Program-made: the position numbers and the translations under genes
The notes under the pieces: generated by a model
Databases searched by the model: none
What the model saw: the letters and a program-made list of their open reading frames with translations, nothing else
What the model was told of the DNA's origin: nothing
In this document: positions 39,848 to 42,521 of the stretch, piece after piece
Layout of the letters: each line of letters opens with the position of its first letter
How positions within the stretch are numbered: the stretch's first letter is position 1
NCBI RefSeq assembly: GCF_002198675.1
Contig: NZ_MWLL01000186.1
Coordinates: 1-42,521, forward strand
Direction of reading: 5' to 3'
DNA from: Kineosporia sp. R_H_3
GTDB lineage: Bacteria; Actinomycetota; Actinomycetes; Actinomycetales; Kineosporiaceae
Length of the DNA: 42,521 nt

Positions 39848-41878
39848 CTAGGGTGGGTTGCCCGGCGTATGGCGCGCCAGCGCTGCGGTAACCAGTCTCA
39901 CGGACTCCGGCCGGGTGCGGCACCAGGGGCAGATCTTCCAGTCGGGGTCGAGCTGGCGGGCGCAGTTCTGGCAGTGTCCGCGGTCGAGGGTGACGGCGCA
40001 CCAGGGGCAGACGACCATGTCGGACTCGACGCGTCGTTCGCAGGCGGGGCAGGCATGGGTGCCGCCGGCGTCGGAGTGGGTGACGCGGGCGGCTTCCTCG
40101 AAGGTGGTCTCGCCGCGGCGGGCCTTCTCGATGGCGGAGGCGCGCAGGGTGGCCATCCCCACGGCGCGGGCCTGGGCGCCGACGGCGCCTTCGGAGGGGT
40201 CCTTGATGAGGACCTGGCGCATGGCGGAGTCGACGCTGAGCACCTCGTAGACGGCGGTGCGGCCCTTGTAGCCGGTGCCGCCGCACTCGGGGCAGCCGGC
40301 GCCGCGGCGCGGCAGGGTGCGGCCGAACATGCCGGTGACGTCGGCGGGGGTCATCCCGAGCATGGCGAGGGTGACGTCGTCGGGCCGGTAGGTCTCCAGG
40401 CACGACCCGCAGGGGCGGCGGACCAGGCGCTGGGCGACCGCGGCGGTCAGCGAGGACGCGACGAGGAACGGTTCGGCGCCCATGTCGACGAGCCGGGTCA
40501 GGGCCGCGACGGCGCTGTTCGTGTGCAGGGTGGTGAGCACGAGGTGGCCGGTGAGGGCGGCCTTGAGGGCGAGCTCGGCGGTCTCGGCGTCGCGGACCTC
40601 GCCGACCAGGATGATGTCGGGGTCCTGGCGCAGGATCGAGCGCAGGCCGCGGCTGAAGGTCATGCCCTGCTTGTCGTTGACCCCGACCTGGGTGATGCCG
40701 GGGAGCTGGACCTCGACCGGGTCCTCGAGGGTGACGATGTTCTTGTCCGGGGTGCGGATCTCGGCGATCGCGGAGTAGAGGGTGTTCGTCTTCCCGGAGC
40801 CGGTCGGGCCGGTGATGAGGACCAGGCCCTGCGGCACGTTGAGCGCGGCCCGGAACGCCGCGAGCTGGTCGGGTTCGAAGCCGAGGCTGTCCAGGCCGGG
40901 GACGGCGTCGCCGCGGGTGAGCAGCCGGATGACGACCTTCTCCCCGTGCAGCGAGGGCAGGGTGCTGACCCGGGCGTCGACGGCCATCCCCTCGACGGAG
41001 AACCGGGTCCGGCCGTCCTGCGGGACCCGCCGCTCGGCGATGTCCAACCCGGACATGATCTTGATCCGGCTGATCGCCGACCCGGCGATCCGGCGCGGTG
41101 CGTTCATCACGTCCCGCAGCAGCCCGTCGACGCGGTAGCGCACCCGCATCACGTCGCGCTGCACCTCGACGTGGATGTCCGAGGCCCGCAGCCGGACCGC
41201 GTCCGCGAGGATCTGGTTGACCAGCTTGACGATCGGCGCGTCATCGACCGAGACACCGCCGCTCGGCGCCGCCGCCGCACCGTCCTCGTCGTCCTCGACG
41301 TCATCGACGATCGCCTCCACCGACGCACTGTCCTGACCCAGCGACCACGCCCTGCCCAGCTGCTCACGCACCTGCGAGTCGGTCGCCACCGCAACGGTCA
41401 GGTCCCGAGTGCGGGTGTAGAGCCGGACGTCGTCCAACGCGAGAACGTTCGTCGGATCCGAGGCGGCAACGAGCAGGCCACCGCTCGCAGTCCGGTCGAC
41501 CGGAACGACCCCGGTGCGTTCGGCGATCTGCCGTGGCAGCAACCGGACCACGTCCGGCGCGGGGATGATCTTCGACAGGTCGATCAGGTCCAGGCCGAGC
41601 AGACTCGCAAGACACTCGGCGACATCCCGTTCCGACGCCAGACCCAGATCCGCGACCACCTGACCCAGCCGCCGCCGCGGGCCCTGCGACGAGCGCTGGA
41701 CCTCCAGCGCGAGATCCAGCTGCTCGGGCGATAACAGTCCGTGCTGAACCAAGACGTCGCCGAGCCGCTTCCTGCCACGCTGGACCGGCACCGGCACCGC
41801 CACGCCGCCGCCGATCGGCGCCTGGCGCGCGTTGGAGGGAGCGTCGAGCGGACCGTCGCCGCTATGCCGGCCTACCAC
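39848..41878 (-). CDS. pilB: Type IV pilus / type II secretion assembly ATPase with C-terminal zinc ribbons
   Basis: The 676-aa protein starts with an MshEN-type domain (RLGDVLVQHGLLSPEQLDLA, LGQVVADLGLASERDVAECL). The N2 domain (DAPIVKLVNQILADAVRLRA, SDIHVE) and the motor follow: Walker A ITGPTGSGKTNTLYS, Asp box, Walker B DPDIILVGEVRDAETAEL and His box TGHLVLTTLHTNSAVAALTR. The tetracysteine loop of GspE is present (CGSCLETY and CPECGGTGYKGR). After the usual end come about 65 extra residues with CPAC, CPWC, CQNC and CPWC, a double zinc ribbon. The start is uncertain: GTG 41878 gives a poorly conserved 30-residue extension. No other pilus genes lie in the window. Confidence 0.9.
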   Translation of the reverse strand: MVGRHSGDGPLDAPSNARQAPIGGGVAVPVPVQRGRKRLGDVLVQHGLLSPEQLDLALEVQRSSQGPRRRLGQVVADLGLASERDVAECLASLLGLDLIDLSKIIPAPDVVRLLPRQIAERTGVVPVDRTASGGLLVAASDPTNVLALDDVRLYTRTRDLTVAVATDSQVREQLGRAWSLGQDSASVEAIVDDVEDDEDGAAAAPSGGVSVDDAPIVKLVNQILADAVRLRASDIHVEVQRDVMRVRYRVDGLLRDVMNAPRRIAGSAISRIKIMSGLDIAERRVPQDGRTRFSVEGMAVDARVSTLPSLHGEKVVIRLLTRGDAVPGLDSLGFEPDQLAAFRAALNVPQGLVLITGPTGSGKTNTLYSAIAEIRTPDKNIVTLEDPVEVQLPGITQVGVNDKQGMTFSRGLRSILRQDPDIILVGEVRDAETAELALKAALTGHLVLTTLHTNSAVAALTRLVDMGAEPFLVASSLTAAVAQRLVRRPCGSCLETYRPDDVTLAMLGMTPADVTGMFGRTLPRRGAGCPECGGTGYKGRTAVYEVLSVDSAMRQVLIKDPSEGAVGAQARAVGMATLRASAIEKARRGETTFEEAARVTHSDAGGTHACPACERRVESDMVVCPWCAVTLDRGHCQNCARQLDPDWKICPWCRTRPESVRLVTAALARHTPGNPP

Positions 41879-42304
41879 TGGCCATCACTCCATCGGCCGC
41901 CGTGGCGCACACCATCTGGGGTGCCGCAGAAGACCGAAGATCCATGACCTCATGCTGGCCGAGTTCTTGGCCGGCATGCCGGATGCGCGGGACGACACGC
42001 CCGCGGTCGCCGATGGGCGGCGCGTCCCCAGCTCGTTCACATCGGCACAGGTGTATGACCGTGTGAGCCTTTGCAGGTTGCCACTCGGACACCCGCTTCA
42101 ACACCAGGACGACATCGCGGGAGGCGTTGCCGGCCCGGGGTCCGGCACATGTTGGGCTATGCGCGGCCGGCGGGGCGAAGGAGCCGAGGGGAGTTCCATT
42201 TGGCATCGCTGAGAACCAGGTGGCGCACGCAGCCGGGTCCATCGTGGGGCTTGCGCGCGGCCGTTAAGATCGCAGGTCGTTGCCGATGCTGAAGGTGGGC
42301 CGTC
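41879..42304. other. Divergent intergenic region between pilB and bioY
   Basis: No gene is supported in these 426 nt. Frames on both strands (41832-42212 plus, 41862-42242 minus) overlap each other and lack recognisable motifs. The only clear signal is the bioY -10 box at 42265-42270. Confidence 0.55.
42265..42270 (+). promoter_or_regulatory. -10 box TAAGAT for bioY
   Basis: TAAGAT matches the -10 consensus at five of six positions and lies 34 nt before the ATG at 42305. GAAGGTGG provides a ribosome site. No clear -35 box and no biotin-type operator were recognised. Confidence 0.4.
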
Positions 42305-42466
42305 ATGACCGAGGTGCTGAGGGTGCGTCCACTGCTGCCGGCGGACGCGTTGGCGGACAGGATTGCGGGATCCTGGGTCCGCGACGCAGCGCTTGTCGCT
42401 GGCGGTGTCGGTCTGTTGGCGTTGTCGGCGCAGGTAGCGATCCCTGAACCGTCCCCGGTCTGGTGA
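42305..42466 (+). pseudogene. bioY: BioY biotin transporter, truncated by an insertion
   Basis: The 53-codon remnant ALADRIAGSWVRDAALVAGG, then VGLLALSAQVAIPEPSPV, matches the N-terminus of BioY, the substrate-binding membrane component of the ECF-type biotin transporter (first helix and the conserved AQVxIPxPxSPVPVTGQT region). After SPV the expected VPVTGQT is replaced by Trp and a stop, and the DNA then reads into an IS3-like left end. The rest of the gene may lie beyond the element outside the window. BioY is normally about 190 aa, so this copy cannot work. Confidence 0.7.
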
Positions 42467-42521
42467 CTGGTCTGAAGCCACGAGAAGGTGGTCTTTGTGC
42501 CGGCACCGAGGAAGTATCCGA
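42460..42521 (+). mobile_element. Left end of an IS3-like insertion sequence (continues past the window)
   Basis: The bioY reading ends near 42460, and a TGGTGACTGG-type end follows, consistent with a 5' TG terminus. About 35 nt later a transposase start appears. Only the left edge is visible, so family and ends are tentative. Confidence 0.5.
42497..42521 (+). CDS. Transposase OrfA start, IS3-like (partial)
   Basis: From GTG 42497 the sequence encodes MPAPRKYP before the window ends. This is the common N-terminus of IS3-family OrfA proteins of actinobacteria, which continue with a helix-turn-helix domain; IS481-type transposases can start similarly. GAAGGTGG lies 6 nt upstream. Eight residues are too few for certainty, but the position directly after an interrupted bioY supports the call. 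Confidence 0.55.

Noticed and set aside
1-42521. CRISPR array, rRNA, complete tRNA, integrase or replication gene
   Set aside because: I looked for regular short repeats with spacers, rRNA motifs, full cloverleafs and tyrosine/serine recombinase motifs. None was seen apart from the IS transposases and the tRNA fragment.

Overview
The window is GC-rich DNA from an actinomycete. The evidence is the codon bias, the frequent GTG starts, the many ATGA/GTGA gene couplings, the leaderless promoters (a TANNNT -10 box 6-8 nt before the start codon), and families such as DUF5671, DUF3311/MctC-like symporters and SigE-type ECF sigma factors. The genus cannot be read from the sequence. All calls come from motif reading, not database searches.

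Layout. 1-1310: an IS110-family insertion sequence with a stem-loop in its left noncoding end that looks like a bridge RNA. 1312-29810: mostly chromosomal genes. These are two lipoproteins, a YceH-methyltransferase fusion, a symporter/ECF sigma/membrane-partner operon facing a second symporter with its DUF3311 partner, a GNAT-like protein, a ScoMcrA-head-like protein, a CgoX/radical SAM pair, DNA repair genes (dinB and nfo, convergent) with a DUF5671 membrane protein, a PlsC-type acyltransferase, a four-gene ABC exporter operon, a solute-binding/VWA protein, a squalene-cyclase-like protein, a TetR repressor facing a quinone oxidoreductase operon, and a DUF2235 hydrolase.

29928-29989 is a 3' fragment of tRNA-Ser(UGA), probably the scar of an integration site. 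From there to about 39.0 kb the DNA looks accessory: small genes without clear families, toxin-antitoxin-like pairs, strong hairpins, palindromic operators and two broken small genes. The most unusual feature is a pair of collinear, roughly 200-nt leader sequences (33.77-33.97 and 35.99-36.20 kb). Each follows the same TACAGT -10 box, and each heads a different operon of poorly characterised genes.

39848-41878 encodes a PilB/GspE ATPase with an added C-terminal zinc-ribbon pair. The window ends with a bioY biotin-transporter gene cut short by the left end of an IS3-like element, so the window is bounded by insertion sequences on both sides.
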